A DNA stretch of 47,865 bases from JAFAZI01 sp035501255 (GCA_035501255.1 DATJWM010000037.1:1-47865); one strand, 5' to 3'. Shown: positions 23,271 to 32,563, numbered from the stretch's first letter. The notes: a model not told the origin generated them from the sequence alone. Translations and numbers: made by a program.

Positions 23271-24155
23271 CTACCCGGCGTTGTCCGCCGCCGGGCGGAA
23301 CCCGGCCGAGATCGCCTGCATCGCTGCGGTGAGCTCGCCCGGCACGACCCACACGGTTGAGGCCGGGGACTGGGCGATCTTGGGTAGCGCCTCGAGGTAG
23401 GAGTAGGCGAGCAGTTGCGGGTCCGGGTTGCCCTCGTGAATCGCGCCGAAGACGGTCTCGATCGCTTTCGCCTGACCTTCCGCGCGCAGGATCTCGGCCT
23501 CCCGCGAGCCTTGAGCGGACAGGATCGCGGCCTGCTTCTCACCTTCGGCGGTGAGGATCGCCGACTGCTTAACGCCCTCCGCAGTGAGGATCGCTGCGCG
23601 CTTGTTCCGGTCGGCGCGCATCTGCTGCTCCATCGCCTCCTTGATGCTCGCCGGGGGATCGATCGCTTTGATTTCCACCCGGCTCACCCGCACCCCCCAC
23701 TTGCCGGTCGCCTCGTCGAGTACGCCGCGCAGCTGGCCGTTGATCTGGTCGCGGCTGGTCAGCGCCGCCTCGAGGTCCATCCCGCCGACCACGTTGCGCA
23801 AGGTGGTGATCGTCAGCTGCTCGATCGCCTGGATGTAGTTCGCGATCTCATACGTCGCCGACCGCGGCTCCGTCACCTGGAAGTACACGACCGTGTCGAT
23901 GTTCACGACCAGGTTGTCCTGTGTGATCACCGGCTGCGGGGGGAAGCTCACCACTTGCTCCCGCAGGTCGAGAAGCGGCCGCATCCGGTCGACGAAGGGC
24001 ACCAGCAGGTTCAGGCCGGCACTGCACGTGCGCTGGTAACGACCGAGCCGCTCGACCACGCCTGCTCGGGCTTGCGGCACGATTCGGACCGAGCGAAGGA
24101 TGACGATGAACACGAAGATCACGACGATGATCACGACGATGAGTGCGATGTTCAC
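23271..24155 (-). CDS. SPFH/stomatin-like membrane protein
   Basis: The product is 294 aa. It has one N-terminal membrane helix (about 3-20), a band 7 domain (RIVPQARAGVVERLGRYQRT to about 190) and an Ala/Glu-rich coiled coil with repeats AAILTAEGVKQSAILTAEGE (about 196-230). Such proteins form large membrane rings or microdomains. The partner NfeD is encoded directly upstream and overlaps it (GTGA), the standard pairing, as with Rv1488-Rv1487. The start is GTG 24155. Confidence 0.92.
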   Translation of the reverse strand: MNIALIVVIIVVIFVFIVILRSVRIVPQARAGVVERLGRYQRTCSAGLNLLVPFVDRMRPLLDLREQVVSFPPQPVITQDNLVVNIDTVVYFQVTEPRSATYEIANYIQAIEQLTITTLRNVVGGMDLEAALTSRDQINGQLRGVLDEATGKWGVRVSRVEIKAIDPPASIKEAMEQQMRADRNKRAAILTAEGVKQSAILTAEGEKQAAILSAQGSREAEILRAEGQAKAIETVFGAIHEGNPDPQLLAYSYLEALPKIAQSPASTVWVVPGELTAAMQAISAGFRPAADNAG

Positions 24156-24622
24156 GAAACTGCTCCGATCTGCGCGCCGTCATCCGGCGCGGTCGATGGG
24201 TGGACGACGGCGGTAACCCCGTCGATGGCGCGGACCTCGACCCACTGGCCTGCCGGGATCGACGCATTCACGTCGTACGGACGCGCGGTCCACGTCTCGC
24301 CGCCGATCCGGACGAGACCACCCTTGGCGGTATTCACGTCGGACAACGTGATGGCTCGGGTGCCGATCAACCGCTCGGTGCCCGTCTTGGTGGACGACGG
24401 CTTTTGGCGATGCCGCCGGGCGGCAGGGAGCACGGTCGCGAGCAACACCGCCGACACCACAACGAACGTGGCGGCCTGCCACGCCTCGTTGCCGCCCAGC
24501 GCCGCGACGATGGCCGCCGCCGCCGCTCCGCCGGAGAGCATGCCAAGAACCAGGGTGAGGGTGAGCACTTCCGCGATCGCCAGCACGACCGCGGCGATGA
24601 GCCACGCCAGCCAGTCCTCCAC
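24152..24622 (-). CDS. NfeD-like membrane protein
   Basis: The product is 156 aa. Two or three hydrophobic helices come first (WLAWLIAAVVLAIAEVLTLTLVLGMLS, ATFVVVSAVLLATVL), then a soluble OB-fold NfeDC domain (GTRAITLSDVNTAKGGLVRIGGETWTARPYD). It works with the SPFH protein in membrane organisation. GTG at 24622 places the first helix at the N-terminus; longer frames would run into the divergent dehydrogenase gene region. It is the first gene of the four-gene minus-strand group. Confidence 0.87.
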   Translation of the reverse strand: MEDWLAWLIAAVVLAIAEVLTLTLVLGMLSGGAAAAAIVAALGGNEAWQAATFVVVSAVLLATVLPAARRHRQKPSSTKTGTERLIGTRAITLSDVNTAKGGLVRIGGETWTARPYDVNASIPAGQWVEVRAIDGVTAVVHPSTAPDDGAQIGAVS

Positions 24623-24805
24623 GGGGCGAAGCGTAACGCCGGGCCGCCGCAGGGATGGCCAGGGCGCACGGGTGTCTGCAACCATGGCAGTGAGCGGCCT
24701 TCCCCGCTCGCACCGTGGCCGCGCGCACCACACCTGTACGCGGGCACGGAGTCGTCTCGCACCGACCGGCGATCCCTGTCGGTGCGCCGAGGGCGAGGAG
24801 ATCGC

Positions 24806-25906
24806 ATGACCGAAGCGCTGCTGCCGCAGCCGTCCGAAGGCCCGGACTTCGTCCAGCTCCTCACCCCGGAAGGTGAGCGGGTCGAGCACCCGGACTACTC
24901 CCTCGACGTGACCGACGACGAGGTTCGTGGCCTCTACCGCGACCTGGTCCTGGTACGCCGGATCGATACCGAGGCCACCGCGCTCCAGCGACAGGGCGAG
25001 CTGGGGCTGTGGGCGAGCCTGCTCGGCCAGGAAGCGGCACAGGTCGGGGCCGGCCGGTCACTGAGCGAGGGAGACTTCGCGTTTCCGACCTACCGCGAGC
25101 ACGGCGTTGCCTATTGCAAGGGGGTCGACCCCGTCACCTTGCTCGGCCTGTTCCGCGGGACGAGCCAGGGCGGCTGGGACCCGCAGGACCACGGCTTCGC
25201 CCTCTACACGATCGTCATCGGGTCGCAGACCCTGCACGCCACCGGGTACGCGATGGGGATGCAGCGCGATGGCGGGTCCGGCGCGGTGATGGCGTTTTTC
25301 GGCGACGGCGCCTCCAGCCAGGGCGACGTCAACGAAGCGTTCGTGTGGGCGAGCGTATTCAACGCCCCGGTCGTGTTCTTCTGCCAGAACAACCAGTGGG
25401 CGATCTCCGAACCGCTGGAGAAGCAAACCCGGATCCCGCTCTATCAACGCGCGCAGGGCTTCGGCTTCCCGGGAGTCCGGGTCGACGGCAACGACGTACT
25501 GGCGGTGTTGGCGGTGACCCGGGCCGCATTGGCGCGGGCCCGCGACGGCGACGGCCCGCTGCTGATCGAGGCCTACACCTATCGGATGGGGGCGCACACA
25601 ACGTCGGACGACCCGACCCGCTACCGGTTGGCTGCGGAGCTCGAGACCTGGAAGCTCAAGGACCCGATCGAACGGGTCAAAGCCTACTTGTCGCGCCGTG
25701 GCGCAGGGGATGCCGAGTTCTTCGCGGCGGTCGACGCCGAATCGGACGCGCTCGCGGCGCACGTGCGGGCAGGCTGCCTCGCCCTGCCTGATCCGGACCC
25801 GCTGACGATGTTCGACCACGTCTACGCCGGGGGATCATCGTTGCTGGACGAGGAGCGGGAGCAGATGTCGACCTACCTTGCGTCCTTCGCCGAGGCGGCG
25901 CGCTGA
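24806..25906 (+). CDS. bkdA: 2-oxo acid dehydrogenase E1 alpha subunit (branched-chain type)
   Basis: The product is 366 aa. It has the thiamine diphosphate motif FFGDGASSQGDVNEAFVWAS ending in QNNQWA (about 166-203) and the phosphorylation-loop-like RMGAHTTSDDPTRY (about 262-275). The enzyme decarboxylates 2-oxo acids and passes the acyl group to lipoyl-E2. The split alpha/beta organisation with E2 fits branched-chain 2-oxo acid dehydrogenase (BkdABC in mycobacteria) better than the single-chain AceE pyruvate enzyme of actinobacteria; acetoin or pyruvate use is not excluded. ATG at 24806 has GAGGAG 5 nt before it. It overlaps E1 beta by one base (TGATG). Confidence 0.87.
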   Translation: MTEALLPQPSEGPDFVQLLTPEGERVEHPDYSLDVTDDEVRGLYRDLVLVRRIDTEATALQRQGELGLWASLLGQEAAQVGAGRSLSEGDFAFPTYREHGVAYCKGVDPVTLLGLFRGTSQGGWDPQDHGFALYTIVIGSQTLHATGYAMGMQRDGGSGAVMAFFGDGASSQGDVNEAFVWASVFNAPVVFFCQNNQWAISEPLEKQTRIPLYQRAQGFGFPGVRVDGNDVLAVLAVTRAALARARDGDGPLLIEAYTYRMGAHTTSDDPTRYRLAAELETWKLKDPIERVKAYLSRRGAGDAEFFAAVDAESDALAAHVRAGCLALPDPDPLTMFDHVYAGGSSLLDEEREQMSTYLASFAEAAR

Positions 25907-26883
25907 TGGCGACGCTGACGATGGCGAAAGCGCTCAACGAGGGTCTGCGATCGGCGATGGAGCGCGACCCGAAGGTTCTCATCATGGGCGAGGACGTCGG
26001 CCGGCTCGGCGGGGTCTTCCGCGTCACCGACGGACTCCAGAAGGACTTCGGTGAGGACCGGGTGATCGACACTCCGCTCGCGGAGTCGGGAATCATCGGT
26101 ACGGCGGTCGGGCTCGCGATCCGCGGGTTCCGCCCGGTGTGCGAGATCCAGTTCGACGGCTTCGTGTTTCCGGCTTTCGATCAGATCGTGAGTCAGGTTG
26201 CGCGGATGCACTACCGATCGGCCGGCCACGTGAAGATGCCGCTGACGATCCGGATCCCCTACGGCGGCGGGATCGGTGCGGTCGAGCACCACAGCGAGTC
26301 GCCGGAGACCTACTTCGCGCACACCGCCGGGCTGAAGGTGCTCACCTGCTCCCACCCGGCCGACGCGTTCACGATGATCCAGCAGGCGATCGCCTGCGAC
26401 GACCCGATCGTGTTCTTCGAGCCGAAGCGACGGTACTGGGACAAGGCCGACGTCGATCCGGACGTGGCCGCGAGCGCGTCGTGCTGGTCCGCCGAGGTCG
26501 CCCGAGAGGGTACGACCGCGACGCTCATCACCTACGGGCCGAGCGTGCGAACGTGCCTCGACGCGGCCGCCGCGGCGGAAAGCGACGGTCAGGATCTCGA
26601 GGTCGTCGACCTGCGGGCGCTGTCGCCGATCGATTGGGAGACCGTGTTCGCCTCGGTGCGAAAGACTCAGCACGCGGTGGTGGTGTCGGAAGCGCCGCTG
26701 TTCGCCTCGCTCGCGGCCGAGATCGCGGCGCGGATCACCGAGCACTGCTTCTACTCCCTCGAGGCACCCGTTCTGCGGGTCGGTGGCGCGTCGACGCCGT
26801 ACCCGGCGTCACGGGTCGAGGAGGACTTCCTGCCCGATCTCGACCGGGTGCTCGACGCCGTCGACCGGGCGCTGGAGTGGTAG
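25906..26883 (+). CDS. bkdB: 2-oxo acid dehydrogenase E1 beta subunit
   Basis: The product is 325 aa. It begins MATLTMAKALNEGLRSAMERD and carries GEDVGRLGGVFRVT, DTPLAESGIIGTAVGLA and RIPYGGGIGAVEHHSESPE. These are standard transketolase-like beta-subunit blocks, including the Glu that activates thiamine diphosphate (LAESG). The C-terminal domain ends VLRVGGASTPYPASRVEEDFLPD. It forms an alpha2beta2 heterotetramer with the upstream product. Start and stop abut both neighbours, so E1 alpha, E1 beta and E2 are one operon. Confidence 0.92.
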   Translation: MATLTMAKALNEGLRSAMERDPKVLIMGEDVGRLGGVFRVTDGLQKDFGEDRVIDTPLAESGIIGTAVGLAIRGFRPVCEIQFDGFVFPAFDQIVSQVARMHYRSAGHVKMPLTIRIPYGGGIGAVEHHSESPETYFAHTAGLKVLTCSHPADAFTMIQQAIACDDPIVFFEPKRRYWDKADVDPDVAASASCWSAEVAREGTTATLITYGPSVRTCLDAAAAAESDGQDLEVVDLRALSPIDWETVFASVRKTQHAVVVSEAPLFASLAAEIAARITEHCFYSLEAPVLRVGGASTPYPASRVEEDFLPDLDRVLDAVDRALEW

Positions 26884-26885
26884 CG

Positions 26886-28217
26886 GTGGCGGACTTCGCT
26901 CTTCCCGACCTCGGCGAGGGTCTGACGGAGGCCGAGATCCTTCGCTGGCTGGTTGCGGTCGGAGACCGGGTCACGCTGAACCAGCCGATCGTCGAGGTCG
27001 AGACCGCCAAGGCGGCGGTCGAGATCCCCTCGCCGTACGCCGGGGTGGTGAAGACGTTGCACCACAGCGCCGGCGACACCATCGACGTCGGAGCGCCGCT
27101 GATCAGCTTCGACGTCGAGGGCGAGTCGGGGACGGTTCGGCCCGAGGGCGAGCAGCCGGCCGAGTTCCTCGTCGGCAGCGGGCCGAAGCCGTCGGCTCGC
27201 ACCCGTCGGGCGCGGGTCGCGCCGGTCGCGCCGATGCCGCCGGTCGTCACCCAGGCGGACCGACCGCAACCGGCCCGGGTGGCCGCCGCGGCCGTTGGTG
27301 AGCGCGCCGAGCGTCTGGTCGCGCAGGTGCACGTTCTCGCCAAACCCCCGGTCCGCAAGCTGGCCCGCGATCTCGGGGTCGACCTGCGCGTGATCAGCGG
27401 CACCGGGGCACACGCAACTATCACCCGCGCCGATGTCGAGGCCGCGGCGGCCGGCGTACCTTCACCGGGCGGTGCTCGCTCGCCAGTTGGGGCCGTGATC
27501 GACGTTGACCCGGCCACCCGCGAACGTCGGATCCCCATCAAGGGCGTGCGCAAAGCGACCGCCGCCGCGATGGTGCAGAGCGCGTTCACCGCGCCGCAGG
27601 TCAGCGAGTTCGTCACCGTGGACGTGACCCCCATGATGGAGCTCGTCACTCGGTTGCGCGCGCACCCGGACTTCGACGGGATCGCGGTCTCGCCACTGCT
27701 CCTCGTCGCGCGATCGCTCGTGCTCGCGATCGCTCGCCACCCGATGATCAACTCCTCCTGGGATGACGAGGCGCAGGAGATCGTCGTCAAGGACTACATC
27801 AATCTCGGGATCGCGACCGCGACCGAGCGCGGGCTGATCGTGCCGAACATCAAAGACGCCGGTCGGCTCTCGCTCCCGGAGCTCGGTGCGGCCCTCAACC
27901 GGTTGGTGGCGTCGGCGCGGGCGGGCCGCGCGACGCCGTCGGACCTGAGCCGGGGGACGGTCACGATCACCAACGTCGGGGTGTTCGGCGTCGACACCGG
28001 TACGCCGATCCTCAACCCGGGCGAAGCGGCCATCTTGTGCTTCGGCGCCGTACGGGATCAACCGTGGGTGCACGAGGGTCGGATCGAGATTCGCAACGTC
28101 ACCCAGCTCGCGGTGACCTTCGACCATCGGATCGTCGACGGACAGCTCGGTAGCGAGTTTCTCGCCGACGTCGCCGGTCAGCTCGCCGACCCCTGGCAGC
28201 TCGTCACCTGGCGCTGA
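26886..28217 (+). CDS. bkdC: Dihydrolipoamide acyltransferase (E2)
   Basis: The product is 443 aa. There is one lipoyl domain (1-80) with the modified lysine in ETAKAAVEIP (K42), a Pro/Ala/Arg-rich linker, a peripheral-subunit-binding domain (about 150-185, KPPVRKLARDLGVDL), and a catalytic domain with TFDHRIVDG near the C-terminus. It moves the acyl group from lipoamide to CoA and forms the complex core. GTG at 26886 is 3 bp after the E1 beta stop. No dihydrolipoamide dehydrogenase (E3) gene is in the window, so the complex must share one encoded elsewhere. Confidence 0.93.
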   Translation: MADFALPDLGEGLTEAEILRWLVAVGDRVTLNQPIVEVETAKAAVEIPSPYAGVVKTLHHSAGDTIDVGAPLISFDVEGESGTVRPEGEQPAEFLVGSGPKPSARTRRARVAPVAPMPPVVTQADRPQPARVAAAAVGERAERLVAQVHVLAKPPVRKLARDLGVDLRVISGTGAHATITRADVEAAAAGVPSPGGARSPVGAVIDVDPATRERRIPIKGVRKATAAAMVQSAFTAPQVSEFVTVDVTPMMELVTRLRAHPDFDGIAVSPLLLVARSLVLAIARHPMINSSWDDEAQEIVVKDYINLGIATATERGLIVPNIKDAGRLSLPELGAALNRLVASARAGRATPSDLSRGTVTITNVGVFGVDTGTPILNPGEAAILCFGAVRDQPWVHEGRIEIRNVTQLAVTFDHRIVDGQLGSEFLADVAGQLADPWQLVTWR

Positions 28218-28222
28218 CCCCT

Positions 28223-28285
28223 CGCCCAACTGTCAATTATCGGGCGTTTTCCCCGCCGAAACGCCCAGTTTCTGACGGTTGGGCG
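28223..28285. repeat. 63-bp imperfect palindrome between convergent E2 and acyl-CoA dehydrogenase genes (copy B)
   Basis: It has the same length as copy A at 5509-5571 and matches it at 53 of 63 positions. The left half is nearly identical (one difference in the first 31 nt); the right half has diverged, so the arms here are imperfect. It lies exactly in the 72-bp gap between the two stop codons. Confidence 0.75.
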
Positions 28286-28289
28286 AAGG

Positions 28290-30128
28290 TTAGAAGGCGG
28301 ATTCGGGGAGGTTCATGACGTCGAGTGCGGTGGTGTCCACGATCGCGCGTTCGGCGGCGAGCATTGGCAGCCGGGTCTGCGCGAAGAAGCGGGCCGCGGC
28401 GATCTTGCCCTCGTAGAAGTCGCTGTCCTTCGCCGAGGGCGCCCCCACGGTGAGAGCGTTGAGCGCGACCGCCGCTTGGCGCAGCAGCAGCCAGCCGACG
28501 ATCAGGTCGCCGAGGGCGAGCAGCAAGCGGGTCGTGTTCAAGCCGACCTTGTAGAGGTTCGTCATGTCCTGGGCCGAGTCGGTGAGGTAGCCGACCATCG
28601 TCTCGACCATGCCTTGGACGTCGCCGAGCGCGCCGAGCAGCAGCAATCGCTCGTCCTTCAACTGGCCGTTGCCGTCCTCGGACTCGCCGAAGAGCCGGAT
28701 CTCGGTCACGAGCCGGGTCAGAGCGCCACCTTGGTCCCGAACGATCTTGCGGAAGAACAGGTCCATCCCCTGGATCGCGGTCGTGCCTTCGTAGAGGGTG
28801 TCGATCTTCGAGTCGCGGATGTACTGCTCGATCGGGTAGTCCTGAAGGAAGCCCGACCCGCCGTAGGTCTGGAGTGACTGCGAGCCGAGTAGCTCATACG
28901 AGCGCTCCGACCCGAACCCCTTGACCACCGGCAGGAGCAGGTCGTTGAGCCGGGCCGCGTCGACATCCGGCGTCCCGGCGGTCGCCGCTGCCACCACCGC
29001 GTCTTGCTGGGTCGCGGTGAACAGCACGAGCGCGCGCATCCCCTCGGCGTAGGCCTTCTGCGTCATCAGCGAGCGCCGGACATCGGGGTGATGGGCGATT
29101 GTCACGCGGGGCGCGGTCTTGTCGAGCATCTGGGTCATATCCGAGCCCTGGACCCGGGTCTTGGCGTAGTCGAGTGCGTTGAGATAGCCGGTGGACAGGG
29201 TGGCGATCGCCTTGGTGCCGACCATCATCCGGGCCATCTCGATGACCTCGAACATCTGCGCGATCCCGTCGTGCACGTCGCCGACGAGCCAGCCGACCGC
29301 CGGCTCGCCGTGATCGCCAAAGGTGAGCTCGCAGGTCGTCGAGACCTTCAGGCCCATCTTCTTCTCGACGTTGGTGACGTAGACGCCGTTGCGCTTGCCC
29401 AGCTCGCCGGTCTCGAGGTCGACCAGGAACTTGGGTACCACGAACAAAGACAGCCCTTTGGTGCCCGGACCGGCTCCTTCGGGTCGGGCCAGCACGAGGT
29501 GCAGGATGTTCTCGGGGATGTCCCAATCCGCGCTCGTGATGAAGCGCTTGACCCCTTCGATGTGCCAACTGCCGTCGGCCTGCTCGACCGCCTTCGTCCG
29601 CCCGGCCCCGACGTCGGACCCGGCGTCGGGCTCGGTCAGCACCATGGTCGCGCCCCAGCCGCGCTCAATGCTGAGCTCCGCGAGCCGGCGCTGGTCGGCG
29701 TTGCCCAGCCGGTGCAGGATTCCGGAGAAGGTCGGCCCGGCGGCGTACATGTGTACCGCCGGGTTGGCGCCGAGAACCATCTCGTTGGCAGCCCAGATCA
29801 CCGATGGTGGCAAACCCGGTCCGCCGAGCTCCGTGGTCAGCCCGAGGCGATCCCACCCGGAGTCGGTGAACGCGCGGTAGGAGGCCTTGAAGGATTCGGG
29901 CAATGTGACCGCGTGCGTGTCCGGGTCGAAGGTTGGCGGGTTGCGGTCGGCGTCGGCGAAGGACTCTGCGAGCGGGCCTTCGGCGACGTGACGCACCTCG
30001 GCGAGGATCGACTTCACGGTGTCGACATCGAGATCGGCGAACGCGCCCTCGCCGAGCAGCGCGCCGCGATCGAACACCTCGAACAAGTTGAACTCGATGT
30101 CCCGCAGGTTCGACTTGTAGTGGCTCAT
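28290..30128 (-). CDS. FadE5-type acyl-CoA dehydrogenase
   Basis: The product is 612 aa, the length of mycobacterial FadE5. It begins MSHYKSNLRDIEFNLFEVFD and has MVLTEPDAGSDVG (FAD/substrate region) and LYEGTTAIQGMDLF with the likely catalytic base Glu447. It oxidises acyl-CoA to enoyl-CoA with FAD in fatty acid degradation. The extended C-terminal region, longer than the 380-aa dehydrogenases, is typical of this clade. ATG at 30128 is chosen over an upstream in-frame ATG by family start. Two copies of a GTTAC-type motif lie just upstream and may be operators. Confidence 0.92.
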   Translation of the reverse strand: MSHYKSNLRDIEFNLFEVFDRGALLGEGAFADLDVDTVKSILAEVRHVAEGPLAESFADADRNPPTFDPDTHAVTLPESFKASYRAFTDSGWDRLGLTTELGGPGLPPSVIWAANEMVLGANPAVHMYAAGPTFSGILHRLGNADQRRLAELSIERGWGATMVLTEPDAGSDVGAGRTKAVEQADGSWHIEGVKRFITSADWDIPENILHLVLARPEGAGPGTKGLSLFVVPKFLVDLETGELGKRNGVYVTNVEKKMGLKVSTTCELTFGDHGEPAVGWLVGDVHDGIAQMFEVIEMARMMVGTKAIATLSTGYLNALDYAKTRVQGSDMTQMLDKTAPRVTIAHHPDVRRSLMTQKAYAEGMRALVLFTATQQDAVVAAATAGTPDVDAARLNDLLLPVVKGFGSERSYELLGSQSLQTYGGSGFLQDYPIEQYIRDSKIDTLYEGTTAIQGMDLFFRKIVRDQGGALTRLVTEIRLFGESEDGNGQLKDERLLLLGALGDVQGMVETMVGYLTDSAQDMTNLYKVGLNTTRLLLALGDLIVGWLLLRQAAVALNALTVGAPSAKDSDFYEGKIAAARFFAQTRLPMLAAERAIVDTTALDVMNLPESAF

Positions 30129-30162
30129 GACGCACAGGCTCCTGAACTCCCGCGGCAAGCGT

Positions 30163-30203
30163 GTTACCGGCCAGTAACAAGACCTATGTTACCCCGGAGT
30201 AGG
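30163..30203. promoter_or_regulatory. Operator-like repeats in the fadE5-helD divergent region
   Basis: GTTACCGGCCAGTAAC (30163-30178) is a perfect 5-bp inverted repeat with a 6-nt centre. A second, less perfect copy, GTTACCCCGGAGTAGG, follows at 30188-30203; the two starts are 25 bp apart. They lie 35-75 bp upstream of the acyl-CoA dehydrogenase start. This is the size expected for a dimeric TetR-type repressor, but the protein is not known. Confidence 0.5.
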
Positions 30204-30265
30204 TGTCGGCAAACGCGGCGAGCCCCTTGATGCAGGTGACCGGAAAGTCGTAGCAGACTGGATCG

Positions 30266-32527
30266 ATGTCCCGGACCGAGGAGATTGCCCGCGAGCAGGA
30301 GCTTGTGCGGGTTCTCTACGCTCGCCTGGACGAGCTCCGGGACCAGGCGCGGGCTCGGCTCGAGGACATCCGGCGGCGTGGCGCGTCCGGCACTCCGCAG
30401 GCGCGCAGCGAACGGGACGCGTTCGCAGCGCTGTACGAGGATCGCCTCGCTCAGCTCGAAGGCGTCGAGCCCGGGCTGTGTTTCGGCCGGCTCGACCTCA
30501 TCGCCGGCGACCGACTGCACGTCGGGCGGATCGGGCTCGCCGACGAGGGTCACGACACGTTGCTCGTCGACTGGCGGGCGCCCGCGGCCGAACCCTTCTA
30601 CCGCGCCACTCCGACCGAACCGTACGGCGTGACCCGCCGGCGGCAGCTGCGGACGAAAGGGCGCGTGGTCATCGACGTCGAGGACGACGTGTTCGACGTC
30701 GAGGGCCTGACCGACGCCGATCGGGACACCCTCGGCGGGGGTGGCGCGCTGCTGGCGGCCCTGGGTGAGGCTCGCACCGGCCGGATGCGCGACATCGTCG
30801 CAACGATTCAGGCCGAGCAGGATCGGGTGATCCGGTCGGAACCCGCCGGTGTTCTCGTCGTCCAAGGCGGGCCGGGCACCGGGAAGACCGCGGTTGCCCT
30901 GCACCGAGCGGCGTACCTGCTGTACACCCACCGCGACCGGCTAGCCCGCACGGGCGTCCTCGTCATCGGGCCCGGTCCGACGTTCATGCGCTACATCGAG
31001 CAGGTGCTGCCGTCGCTCGGCGAGACCGGGGTGGTGCTGTCGACGGTCGAGGGCCTCGTCCCTGACGTTCAGGCCACGGGCACCGAGCCGGTCGAGGTGG
31101 CGGCCCTGAAGGCCGATCTGCGGATGGCGGAGCTCCTCGAGCGGGCGGTCGCGGACCGCCAGCGGGTGCCCGACGTGGACGTCGTCGTCGGCTTCGAGGA
31201 GCACGAGCTCGTCCTGACTCCGCACGACATTGCCACCGCGCGCAAGCGGGCGCGGCGGAGCCCGCACCGGCACAACCGGGCACGCTACGCGTTCGCCAAA
31301 CAGCTCCTTCGCTTGCTCGTCGGCCGGCTCGCCGAGATCGATCCGGAGCTTGCACGGGAGCGGTGGGTGGTCCGGCAGCTGATGAGTTCGGAGGACTTCC
31401 GCACTGTGGTCGACCGTGCCTGGCCGCGGCTGTCCGCGCCGGACTTCGTGCGTGAGCTGCTCACCGCGCCGGTCCTGACCCGGATCGCGGATGACTTGCT
31501 GACCGCGCCCGAGCGCGCATCGCTCGTGCGCGCGGCCGAAGCGCCGTGGACCGCCGCCGACGTGCCGCTGATCGACGAGGCCTGGGCGCTGCTCGGCGAT
31601 CCGGACGAGGTGTTACGCGCGGCGGGCGAGCGGCGCCGGCTTGCGGCCGACCGGGAGTACGCGCGCGAGGTCGTGGCCGCCAGTGGCCTGCGCGGGCAGG
31701 TGAACGCCGATCAGCTGGCCCAGCGCTACGCCGGGAGCGCCACCCTGGGTGTGCTGGCCGACCGCGCCGCGAACGACCCCGATTGGGAGTTCGGCCACGT
31801 GATCGTCGACGAGGCGCAGGAGCTGTCGCCGATGGCGTGGCGGATGCTCGCGCGCCGTTGCCCGCTGCGGTCGATGACCGTCGTCGGCGACATTGCGCAG
31901 GCATCCGCGCCGTGGAGCGCGCGGTCGTGGGCGGAGGTGCTGGACCCGGTCGCACCGGACCGTTGGCGAGTCGAGGAGCTGACCGTCAATTACCGCACGC
32001 CGAGCGAGGTCATGGCAGTGGCCGCGGACGTTCTGGCCGAAGTCGACCCGCAGGCCGAATCGCCGTCCTCCGTGCGCGATTCGGGGGAGCGGCCGGTGGC
32101 GTTCGAGGTCGTCGACGGCGACCCGGCTGCCGCGGCCGCCAGTGTGGCCGCCGTGCTCGGGAACCAGGTTGCGGGCGGTACGGTCGCGGTGGTCGCGGCG
32201 GAGGACCGATACGGCGCGGTGGTCGCGGCCTGTCGCCGCCGGTTCGGCGACGCGGTGGGCACGGGTGCGGCCGGTTTGGATGCGAGGATCGCTGTCCTTA
32301 GCGTCGCCGAGACAAAAGGCCTGGAGTTCGACGGCGTCGTACTGGTCGAGCCGGCCGGATGGATCGCGGCCGGCGACCGGGGCCTGCGTGACCTGTACGT
32401 CGCGCTCACCCGGCCCACGCAACGGCTCGCGGTCGTCCACACCGGCGCCCTCCCCGGGGTGCTTCACCGGCTGGTACCGGCCGGGCCGGCGTACTCCGAC
32501 GTACCGGTAGAGGTCCGCTCCGGCTGA
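30266..32527 (+). CDS. HelD-like RNA polymerase-associated UvrD/Rep-family ATPase
   Basis: The product is 753 aa. An N-terminal helical region (1-60, rich in Arg/Glu) likely forms the coiled coil that enters the polymerase secondary channel. Domain 1A has Walker A QGGPGTGKTAVAL (about 200) and DEAQ-type Walker B IVDEAQEL (about 513). The C-terminal domain has SVAETKGLEFDGVVLVEP and DLYVALTRPTQRL. HelD uses ATP to strip RNA polymerase from DNA and recycle it; some actinobacterial forms counter rifamycin. The length and insert between motifs match HelD rather than UvrD. ATG at 30266 is used; the ribosome-binding site is weak. Confidence 0.87.
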   Translation: MSRTEEIAREQELVRVLYARLDELRDQARARLEDIRRRGASGTPQARSERDAFAALYEDRLAQLEGVEPGLCFGRLDLIAGDRLHVGRIGLADEGHDTLLVDWRAPAAEPFYRATPTEPYGVTRRRQLRTKGRVVIDVEDDVFDVEGLTDADRDTLGGGGALLAALGEARTGRMRDIVATIQAEQDRVIRSEPAGVLVVQGGPGTGKTAVALHRAAYLLYTHRDRLARTGVLVIGPGPTFMRYIEQVLPSLGETGVVLSTVEGLVPDVQATGTEPVEVAALKADLRMAELLERAVADRQRVPDVDVVVGFEEHELVLTPHDIATARKRARRSPHRHNRARYAFAKQLLRLLVGRLAEIDPELARERWVVRQLMSSEDFRTVVDRAWPRLSAPDFVRELLTAPVLTRIADDLLTAPERASLVRAAEAPWTAADVPLIDEAWALLGDPDEVLRAAGERRRLAADREYAREVVAASGLRGQVNADQLAQRYAGSATLGVLADRAANDPDWEFGHVIVDEAQELSPMAWRMLARRCPLRSMTVVGDIAQASAPWSARSWAEVLDPVAPDRWRVEELTVNYRTPSEVMAVAADVLAEVDPQAESPSSVRDSGERPVAFEVVDGDPAAAAASVAAVLGNQVAGGTVAVVAAEDRYGAVVAACRRRFGDAVGTGAAGLDARIAVLSVAETKGLEFDGVVLVEPAGWIAAGDRGLRDLYVALTRPTQRLAVVHTGALPGVLHRLVPAGPAYSDVPVEVRSG

Positions 32528-32551
32528 CGCCGGGTTGACGGGCGCCTTGCG

Positions 32552-32557
32552 TACCCT
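32552..32557 (+). promoter_or_regulatory. -10 element of the S9 peptidase gene
   Basis: TACCCT (TANNNT) is followed by 6 nt and the GTG at 32564, with no Shine-Dalgarno. The element lies 24 bp after the helD stop, so the peptidase probably has its own leaderless transcript. Confidence 0.45.
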
Positions 32558-32563
32558 TGCGGC

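Noticed and set aside
24143..24805. Extended E1 alpha start far upstream
   Set aside because: The extension runs antisense through nfeD and is low complexity; ATG 24806 has a GAGGAG ribosome-binding site.
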